A stretch of DNA of 64,000 nt. Origin: JAICXG01 sp036825615 (GTDB lineage: Bacteria; Verrucomicrobiota; Verrucomicrobiia; Chthoniobacterales; UBA10450). The notes below the pieces were generated by a model that was not told the DNA's origin, did not search any database, and was given only the letters and a program-made list of their open reading frames with translations. Shown one piece after another: positions 42,256-50,627 of this stretch. The DNA lies in contig DAISXY010000008.1 of the NCBI GenBank assembly GCA_036825615.1, positions 62,001-126,000 of the forward strand. The letters run 5' to 3'. Position 1 is the first letter of the stretch. Every line of letters begins with the position of its first letter. The translations under genes were made by a program, and so were the position numbers.

Positions 42256-43610
42256 CAATCCTGTCTCACGGCTTCGGCAAATGCGACTTCACCCGAACGG
42301 AGATCCAATTCCGCTTCCGCCGGCGTTCCGAAAATCCGGGCCCGTTTATCATCAAACTCTCCTTCCCAGCGCGCCACTACCACGGTCGCGAGGCAGTTCC
42401 CGATTAGATTCACGCAGGTCCGGCCCATATCCATTAACTCATCCACGCCGAAGATAATTGCCACGCCGATCGGCCCGAGGCCCGCGGGCAGAAAGCTATT
42501 AAGCGTCGCAAGCAAGATGACAAGCGAAGCTCGCGGCACCGCCGCCACTCCTTTGGATGTGACCATGAGCGCGAGCATGATCGTGACCTGTTGCTCCAGC
42601 CCGACATGGTGTCCGGTGGTGGTCTCGGCCGCCTGCGCGACGAAGACCGATGCCAGCGCGAGATACAAGGTTGAACCGTCGAGGTTAAAGGAGTAACCGG
42701 TCGGCATAACCAGCCCGACGATGTGCGGCGGCACACCGAAGCGTTCCATCGATTGCATAGCTTTGGGCAAAGCCGATTCACTGCTCGTGGTGGCAAAGGC
42801 GAGCGCGGCCGGCTCACGCACCGCCCTGACGAATTGGCGCAGTGGGATCCGGAGCAGCAGCATGACTGTGCCGAAGACCAGGAGAACGAAAACAATCAGC
42901 GCGAGGTAGAGCGAAAGGATGAGATTCGCGAGATTCAGGAGCACGCCGAGTCCCTGTGTTCCGATGGTGTGCGCCATCGCCGCGCCCACCCCGATGGGTG
43001 CAAACATCATGACGTAATTGGTGAACTTAAACATCACCTGCATGAGGCTGTCGGCGAGCGCGATGATCGGTTTGCCTCTTTCCCCGACCGCCGCAACCGC
43101 GAGCGCGAACAGGACCGAAAAGGCGACGATCTGGAGGACGTCGCCGCGCGCCATGGCGTCGATCACGCTCGCGGGAAAAATGTGCGTGATGGTCTCGAGC
43201 AGGCTTCGGGGATGGGTATGGGCGACGGTATTCACGACTTCGTTCGGCCCGGCGACGAGCGCGACACCCACCCCGGGTTTGGTCAGGTTGACGACCGCGA
43301 GCCCGATAATGAGTGCGGCGGTGGTCGCAATCTCGAAATAGATGACCGCCTTCAAACCCATCCGACCGATCTTCTTCAGACTGCCGGCGCCCGCGATCCC
43401 GACGACAATGGTGGAGAAAACCAGGGGCGCGATGATGGCTTTGATCAGGTTGAGAAAAATGTCGCGCAGGAAATAAACCTTGTTTCCCCAGTCCGGGTGC
43501 AACCAGCCGATGAAGCCACCGATGATGAGGCCAAGAAAGATTTGAGTCGTTAGGGAAGGCCGATACCAGGGGCGGCGCGGCGGAGTGGCATTTGCGGTCG
43601 CGGAGTCCAT
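42255..43610 (-). CDS. Dicarboxylate/amino acid:cation symporter (DAACS)
   Basis: The 451-residue protein has the GltP/DctA pattern: 'PSLTTQIFLGLIIGGFIGWL', 'FLNLIKAIIAPLVFSTIVVGIAG', the hairpin-2 serine-rich 'ALAFATTSSESALPKAMQSMERFGVP', the cation/substrate motif 'GLVMPTGYSFNLDGSTLYLALASVFVAQ', and 'FGVDELMDMGRTCVNLIGNCLATVVVARWE'. It imports glutamate/aspartate or C4-dicarboxylates with protons or sodium across the inner membrane. It is translationally coupled to the radical SAM gene, so the two may share a substrate pathway. Confidence 0.95.
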   Translation of the reverse strand: MDSATANATPPRRPWYRPSLTTQIFLGLIIGGFIGWLHPDWGNKVYFLRDIFLNLIKAIIAPLVFSTIVVGIAGAGSLKKIGRMGLKAVIYFEIATTAALIIGLAVVNLTKPGVGVALVAGPNEVVNTVAHTHPRSLLETITHIFPASVIDAMARGDVLQIVAFSVLFALAVAAVGERGKPIIALADSLMQVMFKFTNYVMMFAPIGVGAAMAHTIGTQGLGVLLNLANLILSLYLALIVFVLLVFGTVMLLLRIPLRQFVRAVREPAALAFATTSSESALPKAMQSMERFGVPPHIVGLVMPTGYSFNLDGSTLYLALASVFVAQAAETTTGHHVGLEQQVTIMLALMVTSKGVAAVPRASLVILLATLNSFLPAGLGPIGVAIIFGVDELMDMGRTCVNLIGNCLATVVVARWEGEFDDKRARIFGTPAEAELDLRSGEVAFAEAVRQD

Positions 43611-43721
43611 GCAGAAGAAGTCGCTCGCAGATTACGCAGATTCGCGCCAGTGGGGGGAGGGAAAATGCTGTTTTGTGATCGGCGAAAATCGGCGAAATCT
43701 GTGGATGATGTTTTTCGTTGA

Positions 43722-44879
43722 ATGTTTCTGACCCATCTTCATTGCACCGCCTGCGGAAAGATTCACGACAAGTCGCGGCTGCAAAACCTCTGCACAACGT
43801 GCCAGAAGCCACTTTTCGCTGACTACGATCTGGCGGCAGTTGGCCGCGTTCTCACGCACGATGCGCTCGCGACACGGGAGAAATCGCTCTGGCGTTACCG
43901 CGAAGTTTTGCCTCTGCCGGCAGAGATTGAGCCGGTCTCGCTAGGCGAAGGCGGCACCCCACTCCTGCGGGCGCGACGTTTCGGAGAGCAGCTTGGCCTG
44001 ACGAACCTCTGGATCAAAGACGAAGGCCAGAATCCGACCCAGAGTTTCAAGGCGCGGGGGATGACGGTGGCAGTTTCGATGGCGAAATATCTGGGCGCGA
44101 AGAAGCTCGCGGTGCCGAGCGCCGGGAATGCGGGCGGCGCGCTCGCCGCCTACGCCGCGCGGGCCGGACTCGAGGCCCACATTTTTATGCCTAACGACAC
44201 CCCGAAGGCGAACGTGATCGAGTGTGAACAAACCGGTGCGCAGGTCACCCTGATTGATGGCTTGATCACTGATTGCGGCGCGGAGATTGCGCGGCGCAAG
44301 GAGAAGGACGGCTGGTTCGACATCTCGACGCTAAAAGAGCCATATCGAGTCGAAGGAAAGAAAACCCTCGGTTACGAAATCGCGGAGCAACTCGGGTGGG
44401 AACTGCCTGATGTGATTTTGTACCCGACCGGCGGCGGCACCGGATTGATCGGGATGTGGAAAGGGTTTGCCGAGATGGAATCGTTAGGCTGGATCGGACC
44501 GGAACGGCCGCGGATGTTTTCCGTCCAGGCGAGCGGCTGCGCGCCAATCGTGCGGGCATTCGAGGCGGGAGCGACAAACGCGGAGGAGTTCTCGAACGCA
44601 ACCACTTACGCGTCCGGGTTACGGGTGCCGAAGGCAATTGGAGATTTCCTGATGCTGAAGATCCTGCGCGAATCAAACGGCAGTGCGCTTGCCGTGAGCG
44701 ACGAGGAGATGATGCGTGCAACCGGCGAGGTGGGCGCGACCGAGGGGCTGTTCGTCGCGCCCGAAGGGGCGGCCTGTTTTGTCGCGCTAGAAAAGCTCGT
44801 TGCCGCCGGCGCGATCAAACCGGATGAGCAGGTGGTGATCTTTAATACCGGCGCAGGAGTCAAGTATATCGAGAGCTAG
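43722..44879 (+). CDS. thrC: Threonine synthase
   Basis: The 385-residue PLP enzyme has an N-terminal zinc ribbon (CTACGKIHDKSRLQNLCTTC). Next come 'VSLGEGGTPLLRARR', the PLP lysine in 'DEGQNPTQSFKARGMTVAVS', 'VPSAGNAGGALAAYAARAGLEAHIFMP', 'YPTGGGTGLIGMWKGFAEM' and 'NTGAGVKYIES'. This is the class converting O-phosphohomoserine to threonine; related threonine dehydratases lack the ribbon and the 'GEGGTPL' opening. It stands alone and divergent from the symporter gene. Two TCGTTAGGC words are in frame as Pro-Asn-Asp and Ser-Leu-Gly. Confidence 0.92.
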   Translation: MFLTHLHCTACGKIHDKSRLQNLCTTCQKPLFADYDLAAVGRVLTHDALATREKSLWRYREVLPLPAEIEPVSLGEGGTPLLRARRFGEQLGLTNLWIKDEGQNPTQSFKARGMTVAVSMAKYLGAKKLAVPSAGNAGGALAAYAARAGLEAHIFMPNDTPKANVIECEQTGAQVTLIDGLITDCGAEIARRKEKDGWFDISTLKEPYRVEGKKTLGYEIAEQLGWELPDVILYPTGGGTGLIGMWKGFAEMESLGWIGPERPRMFSVQASGCAPIVRAFEAGATNAEEFSNATTYASGLRVPKAIGDFLMLKILRESNGSALAVSDEEMMRATGEVGATEGLFVAPEGAACFVALEKLVAAGAIKPDEQVVIFNTGAGVKYIES

Positions 44880-44901
44880 AAAAGTGCGGATGACTCTTCC
44901 T

Positions 44902-44950
44902 GCCCTCACCGGCGGCTGGCGCCGTCCGCCTCTCCCACCGGGAGAGGGAG
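44902..44950. repeat. REP-like element, left flank of the tandem array
   Basis: 'CCCTCACCGGCGGCTGGCGCC' with 'GTCCGCCTCTCCC-ACC-GGGAGAGGG' includes a 7-bp terminal hairpin. It is inverted relative to the copy at 45219-45267. A third copy is at 59347-59388. Confidence 0.75.
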
Positions 44951-44990
44951 TTGCCTTCGCGTGGTGCGACCCGGCCCACAACTAACCGGC

Positions 44991-45211
44991 TCCTTCAGGA
45001 CTAACTCTGACCTAATCGACCCGTTCAGGACTAACTCTGCCCTGACGGACCCGTTCAGGACTAACTCTGCCCTGACGGACCTGCTCAGGGCTAGCTCTGA
45101 CCTGATTTGATCTGCTCGGGACTAACTCTGATCTGATTGACCTTGCTCGGGACTAACTCTGATCTGATTGACCTTGCTCAGGACTAACTCTGACCTGATT
45201 GACCTTCAGGG
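44991..45211. repeat. 30/31-bp tandem array, seven copies
   Basis: The unit is about 'TTCAGGACTAACTCTGACCTGATTGACC'. ACTAACTCTG (or one-base variants) begins at 45000, 45030, 45060, 45090, 45121, 45152 and 45183: period 30 for the first four copies and 31 for the rest. Units are contiguous without spacers, which excludes CRISPR. Together with the two flanking REP-like elements it fills the 394-bp gap 44880-45273. No gene is supported there. Confidence 0.9.
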
Positions 45212-45218
45212 TGACTCC

Positions 45219-45267
45219 AACTCTCTCCCTGTGGGAGAGACGCACGCGCGAAGCGCGGCAGTGAGGG
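45219..45267. repeat. REP-like element, right flank of the tandem array
   Basis: 'CTCTCTCCC-TGT-GGGAGAGACGCACGCGCGAAGCGCGGCAGTGAGGG' is the same element as at 44902-44950 in the opposite orientation. It stops 7 bp before the M28 peptidase stop codon. Confidence 0.75.
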
Positions 45268-45273
45268 CCGCTA

Positions 45274-46956
45274 TCATCTCCGGGTCGACATCGTTTTGTC
45301 GCGGCTGGATTTGAACTCCGATCCCGGTAACCAGGCCGGGATCTCGTTCCCGGTTGCAACTTCGTAACCAACTTCGAAGAGCAACCGGGTATCCTGGACC
45401 GCGCCGGATAAGTCCCAATTCGGGTTCACTTCGTCTGAGACGCGGTGATAATGATTCAGGGTATAGTCGTCACTCACCTTCTGCCCGTAGCCGGCGGGTT
45501 TGCCGATGAATTCCTTCGGCTTGCTGCCCGGATAAAGCGAGGGCACGCCGGCCTTGGATAACTCAAATTGGTCGGCGCGAAAGAAGCTGCCCTTTTCCGG
45601 TTCGCTATTTGGTTTCGCCAGCCGGCCCTGGCGCCTCGCGGCCTGGGCAAAGATTTCGTCGAGCGTGGAGTTAGCGTAACTGATGTCTTCGATGTCGCGG
45701 GTTTTGCCCCATGGGTTAACGATGTCGATGTTGATGTCGGCGAGGGTATGATCGAGCGGATAAGACGGATGCTCGGCGTAATATTTTGCGCCCAGCAAGT
45801 TCGCTTCCTCGGCGGTCGTGGCGAGAAAAAGGATACTGCGTGGCGGCCGCTTTGGGAGCTTCGTGAAAGCCTGCGCGATCTCGAGAATGCTGGCGACGCC
45901 GGAGGCGTTATCGAGCGCGCCATTGTAGATCTGGTCGCCCTTCAGCTTCGGGTCGCGACCGAGGTGATCCCAGTGCGCGCTATAGATGATGTATTGCTTC
46001 TTCTGCTCCGGATCGCTGCCTTCCAGCCGGCCGATGACATTGTGTGACTTAATGTGGCGGATCTGGTTCTGGAGCGAAAACTCAGCCGTTGCCCCTAACG
46101 AGACTGGGTGAAAGTCTTTCCGCAGCGCCGCCTGTTTCATGTCATCGTAACTTTTCCCGGCGGCGGCGAAAACCTGCTTCGCTTGCTCCAGTGTGATCCA
46201 GGCGCGAACCGCGACGCTCTCCATGTTTTTGTCGGGCGTATCGAGCGTGAAGTTCTCTTTCGCGTTGCTGTTCTCAACCACCGACCAAGGATAAGCGGCC
46301 GGGATGGTCTCATGGACGATAACTGCGGCGGCCGCGCCTTGCCGGGCCGCTTCCTCGTACTTGTAGGTCCAGCGGCCGTAGTAAGTCATCGCTTTGCCTT
46401 TGAACATCTTCTCATCCAACTGTCCCGGATTCTCAGGTGACGAAATCGGCGGATCGTTAATGAGAAAGATGAGCGTTTTGCCCTTGAGGTCGGCGCCCTT
46501 GAAATCATCCCAGCCATATTCCGGGGCCACGATTCCGTAGCCGACAAAGACGAGGTCGGAATCCTTTACTTCAACCTGGGGAGTTATGCGCTGGGTGAAG
46601 GCAACGAAGTCGGCGGGGGAGTGCAGTTCGATCTTCTTGTCACCGATCGTGAAACTGCCCTGTGGAGTAGTTCTGATGCCGGCGAGTGGAACTTCCTGAG
46701 TGTAGGTGCCGTTGGGGTTTCCCGGCTGTAAGCCGAGCTTTTTGAATTGTTCGGTGATGTAGGCGATCGAGAGATCTTCCCCATGACTTCCCGGGGCGCG
46801 GCCTTCAAATTTGTCCGAGCCAAGGACCTTGATGTGCCCGAGGAGACCGGCGGCGTCGATCGCGTCCTCGGCTGACTGGGGCGGCGGGGTCGGAGCGCCA
46901 AGGGCAACGACGGAACCGAAAAGGAAGATAATGGAGATGCAATGCAGGCGTTTCAT
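45274..46956 (-). CDS. M28-family metallopeptidase with PA domain, exported
   Basis: A signal peptide (CISIIFLFGSVVALGA) leads a 560-residue product. 'LVFVGYGIVAPEYGWDDFKGADLKGKTLIFLINDPP' and 'AARQGAAAAVIVHE' form the protease-associated insert. The zinc ligands are in 'YIIYSAHWDHLGRD', 'IYNGALDNASGVASILEIA' and 'FLATTAEEANLLGAKYYAEHP', with a final His in 'NHYHRVSDEVN'. It is probably a periplasmic or secreted aminopeptidase. It ends next to the REP-flanked array and is followed (upstream on the map) by another peptidase gene on the same strand. Confidence 0.92.
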   Translation of the reverse strand: MKRLHCISIIFLFGSVVALGAPTPPPQSAEDAIDAAGLLGHIKVLGSDKFEGRAPGSHGEDLSIAYITEQFKKLGLQPGNPNGTYTQEVPLAGIRTTPQGSFTIGDKKIELHSPADFVAFTQRITPQVEVKDSDLVFVGYGIVAPEYGWDDFKGADLKGKTLIFLINDPPISSPENPGQLDEKMFKGKAMTYYGRWTYKYEEAARQGAAAAVIVHETIPAAYPWSVVENSNAKENFTLDTPDKNMESVAVRAWITLEQAKQVFAAAGKSYDDMKQAALRKDFHPVSLGATAEFSLQNQIRHIKSHNVIGRLEGSDPEQKKQYIIYSAHWDHLGRDPKLKGDQIYNGALDNASGVASILEIAQAFTKLPKRPPRSILFLATTAEEANLLGAKYYAEHPSYPLDHTLADINIDIVNPWGKTRDIEDISYANSTLDEIFAQAARRQGRLAKPNSEPEKGSFFRADQFELSKAGVPSLYPGSKPKEFIGKPAGYGQKVSDDYTLNHYHRVSDEVNPNWDLSGAVQDTRLLFEVGYEVATGNEIPAWLPGSEFKSSRDKTMSTRR

Positions 46957-47045
46957 ATTTCAGTTGTTATCCCAAAGGAGGAAGGCCGCGAGACGTCGGC
47001 GGCCAATCCACGCTGCCCTTGGGTAGCAATCGCGGACTGCGACGC

Positions 47046-47081
47046 GAGGTCCCTCGCCGCGCTTCGCCGGCTCGGGATGAC
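47046..47081. repeat. Dispersed GAGGTCCCTCGCCG..CTCGGGATGAC element
   Basis: 'GAGGTCCCTCGCCGCGCTTCGCCGGCTCGGGATGAC' matches the right arm of the 17130-17275 element. It lies between the M28 and M3 peptidase genes. Confidence 0.7.
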
Positions 47082-47088
47082 AATATAG

Positions 47089-49257
47089 CTACGGTTTGGT
47101 TGGCGGCTTGGCGGCGCCGGGCTCGGATTCTTTTGTGGGGTTAGCCCCGTTGGCTTTTGCCGGGGTCTCGATGCCTAACGTTTTTAGGAACGGTTGGATC
47201 GAGCGCTCCCGGCCGAGGAACTTGCGGATCGACTCATCGATCTCGCGCGAACCTCCCGGCGCATAGATTTCCTTGCGCAAGCGCATTCCGACGGTCTTGT
47301 CGAGAAATCCGTTAGGCGCGTTTTCGAACGCGGTTGCCATGTCGGCGGCGATCGCATCCGCCCATGCGTAACCGTAGTAACCCGCATCATAACCGACGAG
47401 ATGTCCGAAGTAGGCGACGAAAGCGGTGTCGGGATTGATCGGGAGAAAGTCTTTCGGGAAAAGCGGGTTTGACATTGCGACGCAGTCATAGGCCTGAGTC
47501 TCAGGATGGACGTCGTGCAAAGTCAGATCGATGTCGGCGAAGGTGAACTGTCGCCGGTAAAAGACACCGACGGTGGCGAGTTTTGCCTCCTTCAATTTCT
47601 TGATCGTCTCCGCCGGGATCTTCTTTGATGGGTCGCGATAATCGGCCGCGAAGGTATCGAGCACTTTCTTGTTCCAGACCCAGTTTTGCAGCATCTGTGA
47701 CGGCGCCTCGACAAAGTCAGCCGGGACATTCGTGCCGGAGAAGCGAACGTATTTTGCCTTGGTGACGATCGCGTGCAGCGCGTGCCCAAATTCATGAAAG
47801 AGTGTTTCAACATCGGTGTGACTCAGAAGCGAGGGTTTGTCTTTCTGCGGCGGCGGGAAGTTACAAAGCAAGGCAACCGTCGGGCGCTGATACTTGCCGT
47901 CCGGCAACTTCTTTCCCGGAATGATCCCAAACTCGGCGAAGTGATTGAACTTCCCTTCGCGTGGGAACATATCGAGATAGAACATGCCTAACGGCTGACC
48001 GCTGGCTGCGTCGGTTACCATGAAGAGCTGGAGATCATCGACCCACTTGTAGGGCGGAATGATCTTGGTGAATTTGAGACCGAAGATGCTCTGATAGATG
48101 TCGAACATCCCTTCGAGGACGCGCTGGAAAGGGAAATAATCCCGGAGCGCTTCGGGATCGATCGTGTATTTCTGTTTCTTGAGCTGGTTCTGGTAATAGC
48201 GCCAGTCCCAGATACTGATCTGCGCGTTCGGGTCCTTTGTTTCTTCCGCCTTGAGCTTGCGCAGCTCCGCCACTTCCGCGGCGAACTTCGGCTGAATCCC
48301 TGCAATCAAGTCATGAATGAAGGTCTTGGCCGCGGCTCCGCTCTTCGCCATCTTGATCTCGGTTTGGAAATCATCCCATGACTTATAACCAAGCTTAAGG
48401 GCGATTTCGTTGCGATGGGCGAGAATGTTATTAAGGATGGCAACGTTCTTGTCGCGCGCGAGGTTATAACGCACTTGGTGCAGATGCTTGCGCGTCTCTT
48501 CGCGTTTCGCGCTCTCCATCACCGCCTGGTACTGGAAGGTCACGTTCGCGAGCACGGTGTAGGAGTTGTCACCGGTCTTCACCCCCGGTGATTCGAGCAG
48601 GCTGTCCGGCACGCCTTCGAGCTCTTCCTTGGTGAAGACGACCGGAGCCTTGGCCGCGACAATGTTGGCCTGGAAATCGGTCTCGAGCTGCGCCAGCTCC
48701 TTGCGTAACTTTTCCACTTCCGCGCGTTTCTCCGGCGGCAGGGTCAGTCCAGCGCGGCGATAATCACGCATCGTATGCTCGAGGAGAAGCGCGTCTTCGC
48801 CCTCGAGTTTCGGCTTGCTGTCGGCGTAGGCTTTGACTGCCTTGTAAACGTCCTCGCGATAATCGACTCCGACCGCCCAATCCTGGAAGACCTTGATCGC
48901 TTTCTCGGCCGCATCCCGCATCGCTGCGTCCTTGTTCGTCTGCTGCACGACCACGGTTTTGGAGATCGCGATTTGCGCTTCGTTCTGGATGTTGTCGAGC
49001 GCTTCGACTGTGCTCTGGAAACTGACCTTGCTCAGGTCCTGTTTGCCGATCGTATCGAGGGCAGCGTTGGCCTTTTTGATCCCATTATCGACCTCGGCCT
49101 GCACCGCATCCGGGGTTTGCGGCCATTCGGGAATGACCAGCACCTCGTTCGCCTTGGCCGCGGCGGCCTGGAAATCGGCGAGGCTTTTAACGGCTTCGGC
49201 ACGGAGACTGAATGGCAACGCTAGAAACAAGGCAGCAAGCAGGATTTTCTTCGTCAT
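47089..49257 (-). CDS. M3-family metallopeptidase (oligopeptidase), exported
   Basis: From the ATG at 49257 a signal peptide (MTKKILLAALFLALPFSLRAEA) precedes a 720-residue thimet-oligopeptidase-like enzyme. The zinc motif is 'TDVETLFHEFGHALHAIVTKAKYVRFSGTNVPADFVEAPSQMLQNW' with the third ligand in 'VEAPSQ'. 'YDAGYYGYAWADAIAADMATAF' and 'MRLRKEIYAPGGSREIDESIRKFLGRE' are the conserved C-terminal elements. It cleaves short peptides, here probably in the periplasm. The open frame upstream to 49323 is repeat DNA. Three copies of the dispersed word lie in the gene. Confidence 0.93.
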   Translation of the reverse strand: MTKKILLAALFLALPFSLRAEAVKSLADFQAAAAKANEVLVIPEWPQTPDAVQAEVDNGIKKANAALDTIGKQDLSKVSFQSTVEALDNIQNEAQIAISKTVVVQQTNKDAAMRDAAEKAIKVFQDWAVGVDYREDVYKAVKAYADSKPKLEGEDALLLEHTMRDYRRAGLTLPPEKRAEVEKLRKELAQLETDFQANIVAAKAPVVFTKEELEGVPDSLLESPGVKTGDNSYTVLANVTFQYQAVMESAKREETRKHLHQVRYNLARDKNVAILNNILAHRNEIALKLGYKSWDDFQTEIKMAKSGAAAKTFIHDLIAGIQPKFAAEVAELRKLKAEETKDPNAQISIWDWRYYQNQLKKQKYTIDPEALRDYFPFQRVLEGMFDIYQSIFGLKFTKIIPPYKWVDDLQLFMVTDAASGQPLGMFYLDMFPREGKFNHFAEFGIIPGKKLPDGKYQRPTVALLCNFPPPQKDKPSLLSHTDVETLFHEFGHALHAIVTKAKYVRFSGTNVPADFVEAPSQMLQNWVWNKKVLDTFAADYRDPSKKIPAETIKKLKEAKLATVGVFYRRQFTFADIDLTLHDVHPETQAYDCVAMSNPLFPKDFLPINPDTAFVAYFGHLVGYDAGYYGYAWADAIAADMATAFENAPNGFLDKTVGMRLRKEIYAPGGSREIDESIRKFLGRERSIQPFLKTLGIETPAKANGANPTKESEPGAAKPPTKP

Positions 49258-49271
49258 ACGTTGGAATAAAG

Positions 49272-49345
49272 GATTTACAGGATTAGCAGGATTCGAAGAA
49301 AAGAAAACTTCCGCATCTTTCAAATCCCGTTAATCCTGTCTTTTC
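49272..49345. repeat. GGATTTACAGGATTAGCAGGATT / GTTAATCCTGTC repeat
   Basis: 'GGATTTACAGGATTAGCAGGATTCG' is followed 40 bp later by its inverse 'CCCGTTAATCCTGTCTTTTCC', in the divergent region between the M3 peptidase and marC genes. A related 'ACAGGATTAACAGGATTC' lies at 63343-63372. Confidence 0.6.
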
Positions 49346-49366
49346 CAAACCCGCTATCGAAACGCA

Positions 49367-49948
49367 ATGCGCGACTTTGCGACCAGGTTTGTCATTGCCT
49401 TCATCCCGATCTTTGTCGCGATTGACGCCATCGGGATGGTGGCGATTTTCATCGGGCTCGGCGCGCAGGTTGACCCGCGCCGGCGGCAGCAGGAAGCGCT
49501 CCTCGGCATTGGGACCGCGCTCGCGATTTCGGTCGGCTTTATGTTTCTTGGCAAGCTCATCTTCTCGGCGCTCGGGATCACGGTGGCCGATTTCCAAGTC
49601 GGCGGCGGATTGATCCTGCTCGCCTTTGCCGTGCGCGACCTGCTCGATCTCGGGGGCGAGAGACGCCCGACGAACGAAGCCTTCGGGATCGTGCCGCTGG
49701 GGATGCCGTTGATCGCCGGGCCGGCGCTCCTGACCGCGCTGCTCGTGCTGATGGATTCGGTCGGGGTCTGGTTCACGCTGCTCTCGCTTTTTCTTAATCT
49801 GCTGATTGTGGCGGTGGTTTTTTGTTACGCCGATCGGCTGACGAAATGGATGGGCAAACAGGGCATCCGCGGCGTCTCCAAGCTCGTTTCGCTCCTGCTC
49901 GCCGCGATCGCGGTGAGCCTGATCCGGCGCGGCTGGTTGGGTCGTTAA
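49367..49948 (+). CDS. MarC-family integral membrane protein
   Basis: The 193-residue protein has six helices in the MarC pattern: 'FVIAFIPIFVAIDAIGMVAIFIGL', 'GTALAISVGFMFLGKLIFSALGITVADFQVGGGLILLAFAVRDLL' and 'GIVPLGMPLIAGPALLTALLVLMDSVGVWFTLLSLFLNLLIVAVVF'. The family (formerly called multiple antibiotic resistance protein) has no proven transport activity. It is monocistronic by position. Confidence 0.92.
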   Translation: MRDFATRFVIAFIPIFVAIDAIGMVAIFIGLGAQVDPRRRQQEALLGIGTALAISVGFMFLGKLIFSALGITVADFQVGGGLILLAFAVRDLLDLGGERRPTNEAFGIVPLGMPLIAGPALLTALLVLMDSVGVWFTLLSLFLNLLIVAVVFCYADRLTKWMGKQGIRGVSKLVSLLLAAIAVSLIRRGWLGR

Positions 49949-49961
49949 AGGGGCGGAATCT

Positions 49962-49991
49962 TTGACATGGCTAAGGTAACTTAGCTAAGTT
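49962..49991 (+). promoter_or_regulatory. Promoter/operator of the toxin-antitoxin locus
   Basis: A consensus -35 (TTGACA, 49962-49967) is followed by a perfect 14-bp palindrome AACTTAGCTAAGTT (49978-49991) at the expected -10 distance, although the -10 itself is poor. The palindrome lies 9 bp before the antitoxin ATG and is placed like the operator bound by Phd/YefM-type antitoxins. Confidence 0.45.
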
Positions 49992-49999
49992 GCGCCTCC

Positions 50000-50272
50000 A
50001 TGATCGCGACGATCCACCAGGCAAAGACGCACCTATCGAAACTGATCCGGAAGGCGCTCGACGGTGAAGAGGTGATCATCGCGAATCGCGACAAGCCGTT
50101 GGTGCGGCTCGAGAGCGTCGCCAAAACAGGCCAAAAGCGATCGTTAGGCTGGGCGAAGGGAATCGCCACCTACATGGCTGATGATTTTAATGACGATCTC
50201 CCCGAGTTTGAGCCGTATGTGCCCCCGCGGAAAAAGCTTTTAGCCCGGCGAAAGTCCCGAAAAAAGAGGTGA
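50000..50272 (+). CDS. Phd/YefM-family antitoxin
   Basis: The 90-residue product starts 'MIATIHQAKTHLSKLIRKALDGEEVIIANRDKPLVRLESV', the prevent-host-death N-terminal fold used for dimerisation and DNA binding. The C-terminal half (YMADDFNDDLPEFEPY) is the toxin-binding arm, followed by a basic tail. The ATG is preceded by the 49978 palindrome. It overlaps the PIN-domain toxin by 4 bp, the usual gene pair. A TCGTTAGGC word sits inside (Ser-Leu-Gly). The antitoxin is intact although the toxin is not. Confidence 0.9.
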   Translation: MIATIHQAKTHLSKLIRKALDGEEVIIANRDKPLVRLESVAKTGQKRSLGWAKGIATYMADDFNDDLPEFEPYVPPRKKLLARRKSRKKR

Positions 50273-50614
50273 AGGTACTCATTGACACCCAGATCATCAT
50301 TTGGTTGGCGACTGGGGCGGAGTCACAACTGACTCCCGCGGCGCGACGCTGTTTCTTCGAAGCCGACGAGCTGTTTTGCAGCATCATTTCCTATTGGGAG
50401 ATCGCGCTCAAACGCGGGGCGGGGAAACTCGGCTGGGACGACAGGCGACGGGCCGCTTTCGAGCGCGGTTTTCGTGAGAACGGGATTCAGGAACTCGCGC
50501 TGGAATCGTGATCCGTTCGACCGAATGCTGGTTGCGCAGGCGCAAATCGGGCGGCTTGCTTTGTTATCTGCCGATCGGCGACTCCGCGCTTACGATGTTG
50601 AAGTCGTGTGGTGA
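50269..50614 (+). pseudogene. PIN-domain toxin (VapC-like), frameshifted
   Basis: Frame one reads 'VLIDTQIIIWLATGAESQLTPAARRCFFEADELFCSIISYWEIALKRGAGKL', with the first PIN Asp and the mid Glu, and ends at a TGA after 'ELALES'. From 50507 in the +1 frame the protein continues 'RDPFDRMLVAQAQIGRLALLSADRRLRAYDVEVVW' to a TGA at 50612. That holds the two C-terminal acidic residues (DPFD and SAD). The normal linker with 'LPPHH' before 'RDPFD' is missing, so a small deletion removed it and shifted the frame. The nuclease is almost certainly inactive. Confidence 0.85.
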
Positions 50615-50627
50615 GGTGTCGGTGTGC

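Noticed and set aside
44991..45211. CRISPR array at the 45-kb repeats
   Set aside because: The repeats are contiguous with no unique spacers and no cas genes nearby; it is a tandem array.
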